DNA from: Acanthaster planci
Taxonomy: Eukaryota; Echinodermata; Asteroidea; Valvatida; Acanthasteridae
Direction: 5' to 3'
Length of the DNA stretch: 64,000 nt
NCBI RefSeq assembly: GCF_001949145.1
Contig: NW_019091520.1
Location: forward strand, 322,687-386,686
Made by a program: the position numbers and the translations under genes. This document shows, in pieces, positions 22,701 through 34,755 of this stretch. The notes under the pieces were generated by a model. That model searched no databases, was not told where the DNA came from, and was given only the letters and a program-made list of their open reading frames with translations. Position 1 is the stretch's first letter; the number at the start of each line of letters is the position of its first letter.

Positions 22701-25700
22701 ACTGTACCTATAACACATATATCATAAAGCAATTGAAACACTGTGCATTTTTAAAGTCCTATCCTATTCCATTATTCATCTAATACTTACCAAAAAGCTT
22801 TGGAACAAACATATATTTTAAAGCCAACAGGGTACTCTTCATATTTTGAGACTTCTGGAACCCTTCAAAAATTGGGTGTTTAGTCTATTTGTTTAGTTGT
22901 TGGAATGTATCTAGATGGTCCACAAATACTTTGGTAATGCACAAGAACGCCAAAATATCGACCTCAAGATGACGCCTGGTTTGTGCCCATTTTCTTGTCT
23001 TGTGGATGTGTGTTTGTAGGTCCATCGGTTATTAATAGTCTGTCAGTCCAGTTGCTTTGTCTACAAATCTTTAGTGTCATTCCTCCAAGCTATCGACATG
23101 TCAACATCCAGTGCTTTGTGTAGATGTCTGTCAGTCAGTCGGGCAATCTGTCTGTCTACCTGTTTGTTCACGAGTCTTGTCACCCACCTCCTCCAAGGCT
23201 GCACTGACTTCTTCTTGTAGGAGTCCAGGATCCAGGCCTTGGTGACTATCTTCCCCTTGTTCTTTACCTGGTTGAACTTTGGCGTGTTGGCAAAGGCACA
23301 GCTAGAGAAAAAAAAGCCGTAGCCGTATTTAAACTCAGCGCTGGAAACCTTAACTTGAATGGTTTTTCCAGTGCCAATTGTCTGTGGGCACTCCTACTTT
23401 CAGGGGTGTGCAGCCCTGTGGTTCAGGTTGGTGAACTGTGATCAGAGTGTCTGGGGTAGAATCCACCTGTTGTGATATGTTGTGTCCTTAGGCAAGCTGA
23501 TTTACCTAACTTGCCTCTTTGCAAGTAGAGCATGAGGGGCTTTGCCACCCACCGAAGAGTAAGGGGAGAATGCAACTCCAAGTTCATTACCAGGATAAAC
23601 AGGTTCCTTTTGGAATACCTCCGGGGAAGACCTAAGGTAGCCCTTATATAATTGTTCTTATTCTCTACTACCTGCAGACCTGTGATGGAATTTCAACCCC
23701 TCTCATGTGATCAGAAACATTCTTGGTCTTTGCATGTTGAGCAAGCCAAAACAAAATAAGCCTGTGGAGCTAAGCTGGCTCGAGACCGACTTTACTGCAA
23801 TGGTCGAGCTTGGCATCGGAAGGCTACTCACACAAGATGCGTGCATCCGGATCCCCAGTCTGGCCGGTACTTGGCGCCCATCTCCAGGGCCTTTTCCCTG
23901 AGGTCGCCTCGGAGTGGGTTCTGGAAACCGCTCAGGACGAATGTCACCCCTTCCATCTGCCTCTCGAAGGACTTGGACTTGGTTGTCTGCCTTGATGATT
24001 CCTCTAGAGTAGAAATGAATCTCTCGGTCAAAGAGAATGGACTCAAATAGGTCAATTCAATTATCACAAAAAGGGGAAGCAGAAACAGACAAATAGGGAC
24101 AAGAAAAGTTTACCAACTCTCCTCTGCAAATACCTATATTGGACTTGAGATGGACCAAGAGAGGGCCCTATTTTCTCAGCAACGGAGGCTCCTTTGGTCT
24201 GAACTGAACTTCGCTGATTCCCAAACGAGTAGGAAATGCACACATCACAATCGCACGGCTACCAACAAATTGAATGCTCCCAACCAACACGGCTCTTTTC
24301 AACCGATGATGGGGTGCTTCTACTCGAGGCGGATTGGACAAAGATGTCTTATCCGTGTCTACATTATTGGCAGTCTCTGACCGTTTGCTTTACTTAACAG
24401 AGCCCTGTGCGTACAATTCAAAGCCTATACCGCTCCCAAAGGAGTGAATCTCAGTAAATCACAGCCTTTACTGCAAAATGTGAGGATTAATTAAAGACAG
24501 ATCCTGGCAGAACTACCGGGTTTACTAAAGTGACCTACATGGAGAGCATTGCTTTGCAGTTTCAGAGATGAGTATAACACTGTCGGGCAAAGGGCTAACC
24601 CTAACAGTTATCAATGCTTCAACAGGTGAAAGATTGTGGACTATGTTAATGGTCTTCTGTACACTACTCACCTCTGCTCTTCTTTGGGGGTGGGGCTTTA
24701 CTCCTCCCTTCCTCTCTATCTGCATCATCTCGCCTTGCGGCCGCTACCTTCGTGTCAACTCGTTTGGGGGGTGCCACGTCTTCGTCCGACAGTCTCCTCT
24801 TCTGGGTCACCTTCTGAGATGCGTCAGTCCTGGTGTCGCTCTGTTTGTGTGGGGCAGTGGAGGGGATTGTCTTTGGTGGTCCCTGCTGGGTCTGGAGGTG
24901 AGGGAAATGCAACATTGCTGATGAAGCATAAATACGTGATCAAAAAACTTTCTTCTTCTCATTTGTACTGAAACGGAAAATCCAGAACGACAAAGTAGTA
25001 CTTTGTCAACTGTTATTTTGGCTGGTGGCATTAGTGCACAACTTGAGCAAACCTAAGATATTGAAGACTTATTTGCTTGGCTGTGTTGCACAAGGTACCT
25101 GACTCGGTGCTACTGATGCAGTGGCCGCTTGTGATGTTGTGGCTGAGGCTGTTAATGACGTCGCTGCTAACGTTGCTGCTGCACGGACTGCTGCAGCACC
25201 TGCAGGAACAGGAGGGAGACGGATCGCAATTTGTCTGTGTTCACTAGAACCAAAGCGAGGCTGCACTTGCGGACAAAAAACTGCAGGCTTGCCAGTTCAG
25301 CCGGCCATCCAACCAAACCATGCAAAGGACCTTTGGACTGCAAGCCCCTCATGCATGTGGACAAAGTCCCCAAACTTGGCCCTCTTGGACTGCCCTGTTC
25401 TGGGTGACAAACATTTTGTCGTCTCTCTACCTAGCCTTTCCACCCACCCTGATTGTGCCAGTGGAAAGGGAAAGTAATTTTTATTTGCCTCAGACGCTTG
25501 CCTTAAAAATCAATGCTCATACTGTTGGTCCACCCACACCTATTATTCCTCGTGAAGATTGTCTTACAAAGAAGAACGTCTGTCATATCTGTGGAAACTT
25601 GCACATCTTCCAAAATCTGCAAACTATTTGAGAGAAATGATAGTGGAGACGTTTTCAACTGCAATCCCCAAGGGCGTAAAAAAATTGAAGTGAAATGAAC

Positions 25701-28700
25701 CGGATGGGTTTTTCAATATAGCCCATGCTTGAAATGAAACATGTCACAGGCTATTCAAAGACACCAATATGGACGCATGGGTCAGCCCTTTCAGGGCCAC
25801 TGTCTGTTCAACTCCCACGTACCGATTATGCCTGAGATGGAGCGAGTGCTCTGTTCTTGAATGACCTTGTCTTTTGGAAACACCAACCTGACTCGCTGGA
25901 GGACTGCGGAGATTTAGGGTGACACTGGATCTCATTATCAAAAAATCAATCACCACGCTGACCTGTTAGGGGTGCCGGATCTGCCTTGGTGATGCTTCTC
26001 TGTTTGAAGAAAGCTCCTGGGGTGATGGAGGCCGTCTTGGGGTCTTCCTTCAGTTTGAACTTGCCGAGTCTGGAGGTCGCCTGATGATTAAAGAAAATCG
26101 GCACCAACAGGACATCAACTCTACTGTGACATATGTCTACCATGATACTTGACAGTTTCATGGGAAAAGTGACATGAATCACTAAAATGTATTCAATGTC
26201 ACAATGCCAGAGCCGCACTTAAAACTTAGAAAAAATAAGAAGAGAGAACAACCACAAAAAGATTTTAAAACTTTCCTGAAATCATTTTGCCCAAATGATT
26301 CACAAATTAAAAGAGCCAAAATGTTGACTGCGGTATCTAGATTAAATGTTCCTGGTTATCTCAGGAATTTTAAAATTTATCCACAGGCCTTGGTTCATCA
26401 ACCCTGATCCTGACTACCTGTATTAAGCTGCTCAAATCAGCACGAGAGTGATCAACTGTCAAGTATGAAACAACTGGAGCTAGACCCATAACACAGTTGG
26501 TTCACTGTTCCAACCTGTCATTTGTCTTGCATTTTTGGCTGGGGGGGGGAATTATAGTGCACTTACCTGAGACTGTTGGCTGGCTGCCGTACTGGATTCA
26601 TCTTCCTCCGTCGGCGGGGAGTGAAACTTAATGAAAGACAAGCCATATGAAATAAACTGAAAAAAAAAGAAAGAAAACACCTGGTTTATGTCTAAAGTAA
26701 TATCAAAAAGAAAGTTCCCATTGCAGACCGATTTGCTGACACCATTACTACGGTGTCCCCGCAACCAAGGCAACCATTCCTACTGACGAGCGCGTGATTT
26801 TGGTTAGCAGTGTGCTCCCATTGGCTGATGAGGAAGCATTCAATGCGCATCACTTTGGTTCTCGTGCGAGGGGACACCGCATCAATGGCTCTTGATTCTG
26901 GTTAGCAGTGCGCTCCCATTAGCTGATGAGAAAGCATTCAATGCACATCACTTTGGTTGTCGTGTGTGGGGACACCGCAGTAATGGCTCTTGATTTTGGT
27001 TAGCAGGGCGCTCCCATTGCGCTCCCAGGCAGTTGGACACCGTCTTCTAATGAAAGGAAAATTCGTCTAATTAAGATAGACTTCTACTATGGACCCAACG
27101 ACAATTTCAAACATGGCAGGCACACGTGAGGCAAGAAATCGGTTCAAGCTCAGTTGGTAGGGTAGCAAGACATATCACCATGGTCTAAGGTGCACATCTT
27201 ATTTCTAGACGAAGTTCTGTTCACCTTGTTGAAGGGCTGGGAACAGACGACTTTCACCCGGTCCCACTTTTTGTCCATGGCAGCCTTGGAGAGCTTGTCC
27301 GGTCCAAACATGCGGACGCGGTTGGTGTTGGTGCCGTTCTTGCTCTCCATGGGACTCATGAAGGACGACGTCACCAGGATGACCTATGCATTGCAAAGGA
27401 ATCACAGAGGGTTTCAATGTGCTTTCTAGCCCACCACTGCAACCTCACACGTATGCGCATGAAGCCATTTTGTGTCCAGCCAAACTGCGACACTGATACA
27501 TAGATACATGTACATCTACTCAAAGCCATTTTGGATCCAGCATGTGAACCTGGTAAAACAGACAAACAAGCTGTCGATAGGTTGGACCACTGAGAATTCA
27601 GCTCTTGATCATAAATACATATGAAGTCAAATGATAGGAAATTGTCCAATTAGGTCACATAGTAGAGCTACTTGTAAAGTGTAACTCCCGGTCTGGACAG
27701 TTGGCGAACCTACACCCGTACGAGGCACTTTGTGTGAATCAAGACCTAATCTGTCATCCAGTTAAAAAAAAAATCTATTTTCAACAGAAACAAAAAACAT
27801 TTGAGAGTCAGAGACTCAGAATTTATGACTTCAATTGGCTTATCTTCTGCAAAAGATGAAAAGAGAAAAGATGCAGCCATTTGCATCCGATTGGCCAGTT
27901 CTCCTGAAGTGGTCCCTAGGCATTACCCACTTCACATCTTGTTAACTCAGAGTTACGAACGGCTTCATTTTAATACACATTGTTAATAGGTGTCTATCCC
28001 TAACCCGAAGGTCCTACCTGATAGTCATCGAGAGCGGTGGAGGTGGAGTGACCAACCAACACCTCCACAAATGCCGAGCTTTCATTGCCAACATCAATAG
28101 AATGGATCTGCGAGGCTTTCTCAAACTGAAATCAAAGAAAAAGATACCACGTAAGAGTCACATCTAAAGATGCTGTAAAAATGTTAAAGTTAACCCCAAC
28201 GGGAGGCGGCTACAGCCATTGTAAAAATTGAGATCCTTAGCCCGCTTTTCAGCTATTATTCCTGGCCCACGCTCGAGCGAACACGGTGAAAGAAGGCAAA
28301 CCCTGGCTCTTGTATATATGGTGATTGGCCTCTGTGTGTAGCCCAGAAATGAAAAGACCAATTTTGCATCATAATCACCAGCTTCACAATAGTCCCCACT
28401 TTGAAAAGAGGCAATGGGAATGTGGAAGGGTGAGTAGAGCCACATGCCATCAAACAATCAGCCTTTTCACCGTGTAACTCAAAGCGTGCAGAGCACGCAG
28501 GGCCACAAATCGAGAATTTGCGGTTTGGCAGGTGGCCTTCGTGGCCAAGCGAGGTTGGAATTCTTGGAGTCGGCTTTCGGGTAGAAATTCCCGTCGTCAA
28601 GGAGTTAATGCAGCAGCAACCCTTAAATAGTAAATTAAGCTGTCTTTGGGTGACTAGCCTTCCAAGCTATCTCACCAGTGGCCTTACAAAACCATCATCA

Positions 28701-31700
28701 GTAAATATGAAGTGATAATGAGTGTTTTACTTGCTCAAATTTTAAGAAATAGCTAATCCACTCTGCTGCCCCCGAGACATGGTAGACCTACCAGGCTGTC
28801 GTCGGGGGGAGGGGGGAAGAATTAAAATCACAAACCCCTCACAAAAAGCACCACCACTTTTTTGGGATATGGTGGGAATTCTTTTTAGGATGAAAAAAAA
28901 ATGATGCCTGTAGTTAGATGTTTCCCACGGCCAGGACTGCATGGTACATGTATATTACCTGCAAGATGACGGAGGCATGCCGCTCAGCATTCTCGGCACA
29001 CTTCCACTTTCGGTAGGATTCTGGTTTCAACAAGTTGTCCACTTTGTGGGTCTACGTACAAACATTTTGACAAAAAAGAACGTCCTCATAACTAGTTAAT
29101 GCTCCTTATAAAGTTACCCGTGTAGGTCGAAAAGGTGAGATTTTACTTTAATCGCCCTGCATAAAGTCCACAATAGACCTGTTGTTCTTAACATAAAAAC
29201 CCAGAGGCGGCAAAACTAATTTGGGGGATGATTCAGCCAACCTACAAAATGGAAGAAAAGTAAGAATGGTACGATGAACGCATTACGCAATATCGCTGGG
29301 ATGTCGAGACTTCAACTGGCCATGTGTTGTGTTCAAGAATATGTGTTTGCTTTAAGGATAAGAGGGTGGACGATTGTTACTTTGGATCTCATACATTTTA
29401 GTACCGCCAGCATGACAAGAGCTTTCCAGAACTTCTTGTTGGCTTCGTAAAATGGCCACAAACCAGATTAAATACAATATATGTACATTTTTGCAACACA
29501 ATGATCATCATGATGGATGCCATTTTGTGTTGTTGAGTACTCATGAAACGTGATGTCATGACATTACAGGATTGTTCCATTAAAATGTACAGGTAACAGA
29601 CTATTCATTCACAAGATTTTGAAAGTATCTAAAACTTCCATTCTAGACACTCTTCTGGAAAACCCACACAAATCACACAGTTTGTACAATTAGACTAGAT
29701 TAGAGTGATGAAGAAATTTACCAGAACCATTCATATTTCTGGTAAAAGCTAATCCAAGTTTATTTTCTTTCAACTGTATCTTTTTATTGGTAGTCATGGT
29801 AGTCTGCAACATTTACACGGAGGGTTAGGAGAGTAGTGTGCTTCACTTAAAGTTTAGGGGAACCCAGCTGAAACTCAGAATATTGCTGTTTTCTCAGATG
29901 ATATTGAGATATTAGGAATCACATGCGGTCTAAATCTGGACAATCATTGTCATTTTTATTGAAGATTTAGGCCTAGATCAGTGAAGAGATAGAGTTTGTC
30001 CCAGAGCTATCATCTTAAAATGATCTTTAACATGACGTCATCGTTGCTTAATTAGGCGATGTACAGGTGTGTACAATTTAACGTGTCTATTTGTTACACC
30101 CGTGTATGACCGAAAGGACATACATGTGCNGGTCCTCATAACTTGTTAATGCTCCTTATAAAGTTACCCGTGTAGGTCGAAAAGGTGAGATTTTATTTTA
30201 ATAGCCCTGCATAAAGTCCACAATAGACATGTTGTTCTTAACTTAAAAACCCAGAGGCGGCAAAACTAATTTGGGGGATGATTCAGCCAACCTACAAAAT
30301 GGAAGAAAAGTAAGAATGGTATGATGAACGCATTACGCAATATCGCAGGGATGTCGAGACTTCAACTGGCCATGTGTTGTGTTTAAATATGTGTTTGCCA
30401 TAATGATAAGAGGGTGGACGATTGTTACATTGGATCTCATACATTTTAGTACCGCAAGCATGACAAGAGGTTTCCAGAACTTCTTGTTGGCTTCGTAAAA
30501 TGGCCACCCACAAACCAGATTAAATACTATATATGTACATTTTTGCAACACAATGATCATCATGATGGATGCCATTTTGTGTTGTTGAGTACTCATGAAA
30601 CGTGATGTCATGACATTACAGGATTGTTCCATTAACAATAACCCTACACAATACTACAAATTACTACTTGTAGTAAAATGTAGAACTGAGCGCTGTCGCT
30701 TGTAAGAGGACATGACCTTATTGTTCTGTGAAGCCATAAGATACTATAGATAAGACAATGTACCATACAGTGCTGTGGCACAATGAATGCATGGTTTTAT
30801 TGTTCTCTGTATGAGTAACAATGGAAGTAACCTAGCCAGAAGTAGTAATTTGTAGCGCTAGGTCCTTCAGGCTCAGACTATTACTTAGTATTTTGTAGTA
30901 CTGTGTAGTGTAAGCCAAACAATATGCTTGGCGGTTAGGGTTAATATGTACATGTAACAGACTATTCATTCACAAGATTTTGAAAGTATCTAAAACTTCC
31001 ATTCTAGACACTCTTCTGGAAAACCCACACAAATCACACAGTTTGTACAATTAGACTAGATTAGACTGATGAAGAAATTTACCAGAACCATTCATATTTC
31101 TGGTAAAAGCTTATCCAAATTTATTTTCTTTCAACAACTGTATCTTTTTGTTGGTAGTATGGTAGTCTGCAACATTTACACGGAGGGTTAGGAGAGTAAT
31201 GTGCTTCACTTAAAGTTTAGGGGAACCCAGCTGAAACTAGGAATATTGCTGTTTTCTCAGACGATATTGAGATATTAGGATGCACATGCGGTCTCAATCT
31301 GGGAAATCATTGTCATTTTTATTGAAGATTTAGGCCTAGATCAGTGAAGACATAGAGTTTGTCCCAGAGCAATCATCTTAAAATGAACTTTAACATGACG
31401 TCATTGTTGCTTAATTAGGCGATGTACATGTATGTATAATTTAATGTTCGCACCTGGTAGTTTTTTTCGACTTGCTGTTTGTGGCAGGGTTTCCCCTGCC
31501 TACTCAACTGTGAGGTGGCCAACCTCACTGATTTGAGTAACAACCTCAAGCTTTTCTGTTGAATTTCACCACCTCACACTTGAAGGAAAAAGCAAAAGAA
31601 TTAAGATATTTTGCAACAGTTACGCTGTAAATTGTTCAGAATGGTAATTGGTATGAATTGACACAGAACACAAGATCGATCTATTTCAGAGGCAAAACTT

Positions 31701-31871
31701 GTTGGACCACCTCATACCCGGGGGAAACCCTGCATATTACTTAGGAATGCATGGGGGCGTAAACATAAACAAGCACCTCTTCATTTCATACAGGTATGAA
31801 GTAGTCTTAACACTTACCGTAGTATCCTCGCTACTGCATGATACGACGTGCTGCAACTTTATTACTGGCAT
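19781..31871 (-). CDS. XRCC1: XRCC1, DNA single-strand-break repair scaffold (3' end missing)
   Basis: Exons in coding order: 31818-31871 (ATG 31869-31871), 28959-29051, 28018-28125, 27225-27383, 26567-26656, 25963-26080, 25099-25199, 24672-24891, 23832-24003, 23188-23301, 22455-22701, 21411-21559, 21064-21294 and 19781-19856; 1932 nt, 644 codons, all in phase. Residues 1-168 form the N-terminal domain that binds nicked DNA and DNA polymerase beta (MPVIKLQHVVSCSSED at the start, NRVRMFGPDKL, GLSFIKFHSPP). An alanine-rich and charged linker follows. BRCT1, which binds PARP1 and poly(ADP-ribose), spans about 320-400 (VLSGFQNPLRGDLREKALE, GAKYRPDW, CAFANTPK). The second linker holds GGDTEDELRR and an acidic Ser/Thr motif (NYDSSTDEEVD) like the CK2-phosphorylated docking site for PNKP and aprataxin. 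BRCT2, the ligase 3 partner, starts at LPDFFTNKIFFLYGKF. The final ~45 residues are not in the readable sequence downstream of 19781. Confidence 0.95.
20198..20308 (-). other. Orphan exon-like segment inside XRCC1 intron
   Basis: Minus strand, 37 codons open from an AG at 20309-20310 to a consensus donor (ATT|GTAAGTT, 20192-20200). The peptide begins PLRYDIPHLSEEEDV and continues TVFLSIYPENDYYRKP, which looks protein-coding. The length is a multiple of three. It cannot be an XRCC1 exon in the required phase, because that reading meets TGA. The acceptor lacks a clear pyrimidine tract. I do not recognise the sequence; it could be an exon of a nested or processed gene, or a gene fragment. Confidence 0.35.
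21708..21956. mobile_element. 245-bp MITE with 26-bp inverted ends, copy 2
   Basis: GTAATTCCAGAAATAAGGGG at the left and CCCCTCATTTCTGGAATGAC at the right. The body (TATTTGTTTGGCAGGTTATT) matches 7721-7965. It lies in the XRCC1 intron between exons 21411-21559 and 22455-22701. Confidence 0.75.
23400..23650. repeat. SINE-like element in XRCC1 intron
   Basis: A gene-desert block containing GTTGTGTCCTTAGGCAAGCT and GGGGTAGAATCCACC, related to 11508-11640. The second motif resembles a B-box-like consensus, but this was not tested. Non-coding. Confidence 0.35.
24177..24325. repeat. Dispersed ~140-bp repeat, copy 2
   Basis: Homologous to 10851-10990 (AGCAACGGAGGCTCCTTTGG). Located in the XRCC1 intron between exons 23832-24003 and 24672-24891. 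Confidence 0.5.
26796..27030. repeat. 98-bp tandem repeat, ~2.4 copies, in XRCC1 intron
   Basis: GATTTTGGTTAGCAGTGTGC at 26796 recurs at 26894 and 26992, a period of 98 bp. Each unit also holds GCATTCAATGCrCATCACTT and GGGGACACCGCA. It lies between exons 26567-26656 and 27225-27383. Confidence 0.85.
28189..28608 (-). mobile_element. MITE-like family A, copy 3 (inverted)
   Basis: It starts GTTAACCCC and ends CCCGTCGTCAAGGAGTTAA, so the two ends are inverted repeats of the TTAACnCCTTGACGnCGGG type. The body matches 1717-2128 in reverse complement. It lies in the XRCC1 intron between exons 28018-28125 and 28959-29051. Confidence 0.65.
29082..30085. repeat. Direct duplication in XRCC1 intron 1, copy 1
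   Basis: About 1 kb from GTCCTCATAACTAGTTAATG to TTAATTAGGCGATGTACAGG. It matches 30132-31442 with only scattered substitutions and small indels. The offset between copies is 1050 bp at the left end. Confidence 0.9.
30132..31442. repeat. Direct duplication in XRCC1 intron 1, copy 2
   Basis: It starts two bases after a single N at 30130. It matches 29082-30085 throughout, but carries an extra block at about 30635-30945 flanked by TTAA. The two copies may be real tandem copies or two alleles placed side by side by the assembler. Confidence 0.9.
30633..30943. mobile_element. TTAA-flanked insertion within duplicated copy 2
   Basis: Copy 1 reads CCATTAAAATGTACAGG. Copy 2 reads CCATTAAC, then about 300 bp, then GGGTTAATATGTACATG, so an empty and a filled site can be compared directly and TTAA is duplicated. 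The ends (ACCCTACACAATACTACAAA and TTTTGTAGTACTGTGTAGTG) are imperfect inverted repeats. This is a non-autonomous, piggyBac-like insertion by inference. Confidence 0.7.
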
Positions 31872-34755
31872 TTTCAGAGTATCGTAACTATGTAATAATA
31901 TGCTTGACAGTGCAGTGCACAAAGATTCTCACGAAGATTTACCCCTGATACAAATGTTCACAAAATTGAATGGTCGGCTGCTGGTCACATAACTTTTACT
32001 TTTACAGCATCATGCCCGAACATGCCAAACTCGAAACCCCGCCGTATGATTGAACTTTGACCTCCCTATATAAAAAAAACCCACCCCTTGTTTACAATGG
32101 GCCGGTCGCGATGATAAAAGTCTTTCCTTAGTTTGATGTATAAGACCTTTAACATGACTTTTCAAAATAAAATCTCAAAGTACATTACACGTACATATAT
32201 TATATTCGTCATAATTAAAAAAATAGTAAAGAATCACAAAGGTTGGTTTAGACTATCTCATAAGAACAGGGGTGTGGCAAGCAGCTCTTTGGCTTACTTG
32301 CAGCGCGCCCTCAAGACTTCGGTTTGGTTACGCGGTAATTTTAGACATTGTAACTTAGGCCCAGGCCTACATGTCCATGGTAGAAGTGAGCGAGATAATT
32401 ATGTATGATTCCAAAGAGGAAGGTAGGCGTGCAGGCTAAACCATTGAGTATGACTATGAGAGAGGCTAGGCCTACATGTACACACCTAACCAGCTAACGT
32501 TAAAAATTAGAAAACAGATTTTTTTCAGACCGGCAGTCTCATCAAGTACCCAGGCTACATGTAAACTAAATACCACTCATCGATGTCATCTGATTCTGAG
32601 CGCATTCGTCATGTTCGTACGCATGGTTGGTTGGTAGACCTAACGTTACTCATGTTGCAATGTTGCAGTCACACAGTGCATCCAGTGACACTCAGGTTGA
32701 CTAAGTGACTGTCCTATAGGTCCATGGATTCAGCATGTTCAGTGAATCTGTTGCTACGTACTGAGGAAGAAGTAACATTTAGAAGCATAAACAGGGCCCT
32801 ACGTGCACGCCACGTACTACAGGCCTACTGTTCCTCCTTCGTATTTGGCGGAGCAGTATACAGAGGATGGAGTATAACTTATAACTTATAAGTAGCTTGA
32901 ACTAACATGAGTGAGTGTTTTAACACATTACACATGGTGGATTCAAATTGGCTTGGCTGGTTTATCAGTAACTTTCTCACAATTTACGATACGCCTAGGC
33001 CTACGAAGTGAAGTTTCCAAAAACTGGAGTCAGCACAATAAAGAGAGTGTTGCCCTTGTTTTTTTGGTTTTGGGGAGGGGGAACTTACCAGGTTTGCAAG
33101 ACTAAAATGACCAAAAAATGGAGGTCCTCAAGTATACAATCCCTACCCCCAGAACTGTTGGGTCAGACGCCTGCCCTGCTCTCGAGGTGGACGTCGGACC
33201 CACAGGTCTGGGGGTGTACAATCCCCCTGTTTATGCCTAACTATCGTTGGGCCTAGGCTAAGGTCTACTGGTGTAGGGAGTAGGAGAGCCAGGTCAGGTC
33301 ACCATGGTCACAACTCAGAGACTATTGGAGAATGGGGACAATTTTTTATGAGGCCCCCAACATTAAGTGTGCTTTGGGATTCTACATCATTGATCATGTG
33401 TAGCATATGGTGTGCCATACCCTGGGGTTCCTTTTCTTTTGCCACAGGCCCGGATTCAGCAGTAAACAACAGCCAAAGGCTGCCGTTTAAAACAAAATAA
33501 TTCTACTACCCTTTACTTCAAGCATTTACCTCTGTACCAGCAGGAATCTGCAATAAGCCTTTCACGTTTCAGATGCGCATGCACAGAAGATTTAACAGAG
33601 GGGAACAAATTCATGACAAAAACATTGCGTAAGATTTGGCGAATGGATGTTCGCCATTGTTATTGTTGTAGGCAATTTGTTCCCTCTTGCTTTGTTCACT
33701 TACTTGCTAAAATCCAACATGGTGACGGAACAGGAAGTTGGCTTACGAGACGGACGTGACAAAAAGGCTAGCGACATGGCACAAAGTTCATAAAACACAA
33801 TATAAATTACCTAAATGTGAATGGAATTATCCCAGAAAAAATTAATAATAGCATGTGGATACATGTATTTTGACCCAAGGCCACTTGGGACAAAATGTCC
33901 CCTTGTTAAAGAGACAATCTCTACTTTCAGTGGTTTTGTCTCAAATTAAAGGGACTCCCCCAAAACAGGGACATTCCCCGAGCTGTGATGTGCACCTCTA
34001 CTGCCGGTAGGCCCTCCTTTTTTATCAGTGTTTATAGTTCCATGCTTACGGGTACATGTAGGTCTGTGTACAGGTCCTCTTCTGATTGTGCATACCTACA
34101 TTTAGCTCATCCTAGGTGAAGTCAGCCCTGTAAGTAGGCCTGCGTGTATTCTAACAAGGTCCATCATTTCTCTCATGACACCAACCAAGTGACTAAATTT
34201 TGATTTTGTCTTTGGTGTGTATGGTTTTTAAGGTCGTAAAAGGATGGAGTAGGCCTACATGAGGCTTTTGAGGTGGACAACAAAGTGGCCAACTTACAGT
34301 TACATGTAGCTTGAGCATGTTGGGCATGTTGGGGCTAGCTGCTGACGTGTTTACTTCTCTTCAGTCTTGACTCTTGTGTAAATTTACATGTGTACTCCTT
34401 CCAGAGTTGATTCTCCTCTGGATTTTGGTCAAAGGCGAGTCAGCTCAGGATGGAGTAGGCCTGTAATGAGTTTTTGCTAGTTTCAAGATTGCTCTGAACG
34501 GTTCCAATTAAACCAAAGCCAAAGGTCATTTTATACCCGTCCCGATAACTAAGCATATTATAAACACAAATTTCCAACTTCCCAGCTATGGCAGCTTTTG
34601 TTCCACCTTCTTCATCGAGTTATGTTTACTTGTAAGTTTTTGCCAAAAGTGTAAACTGGCCTTAACCATGGTTAATATCTGTGAGGAGGAATTTTACTCG
34701 TCATCACCGCTTTTTTTTCTTGCTGTCTGAAATTGCAGGCATCTGAAAAGCCTGG
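31872..34755. other. Divergent spacer between XRCC1 and HAUS5
   Basis: 2.9 kb separate the two start codons. The HAUS5 5'-UTR acceptor is at 34736-34738, so its first exon and promoter lie further upstream in this interval; XRCC1 transcription starts on its other side. I see no convincing coding exon or CpG-dense core. Several AGGCCTACATGTA-type words occur. A shared or two separate promoters are both possible. Confidence 0.5.

Noticed and set aside
25888-25903. 16-nt microexon candidate in XRCC1 (minus strand) with AG and GT borders
   Set aside because: Sixteen nucleotides would break the frame between exons 25963-26080 and 25099-25199, which join correctly without it.
32060-32075. TATATAAA-like word upstream of XRCC1
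   Set aside because: It is on the strand reading away from XRCC1 and 2.7 kb from HAUS5; one AT-rich word is not enough to call a promoter.
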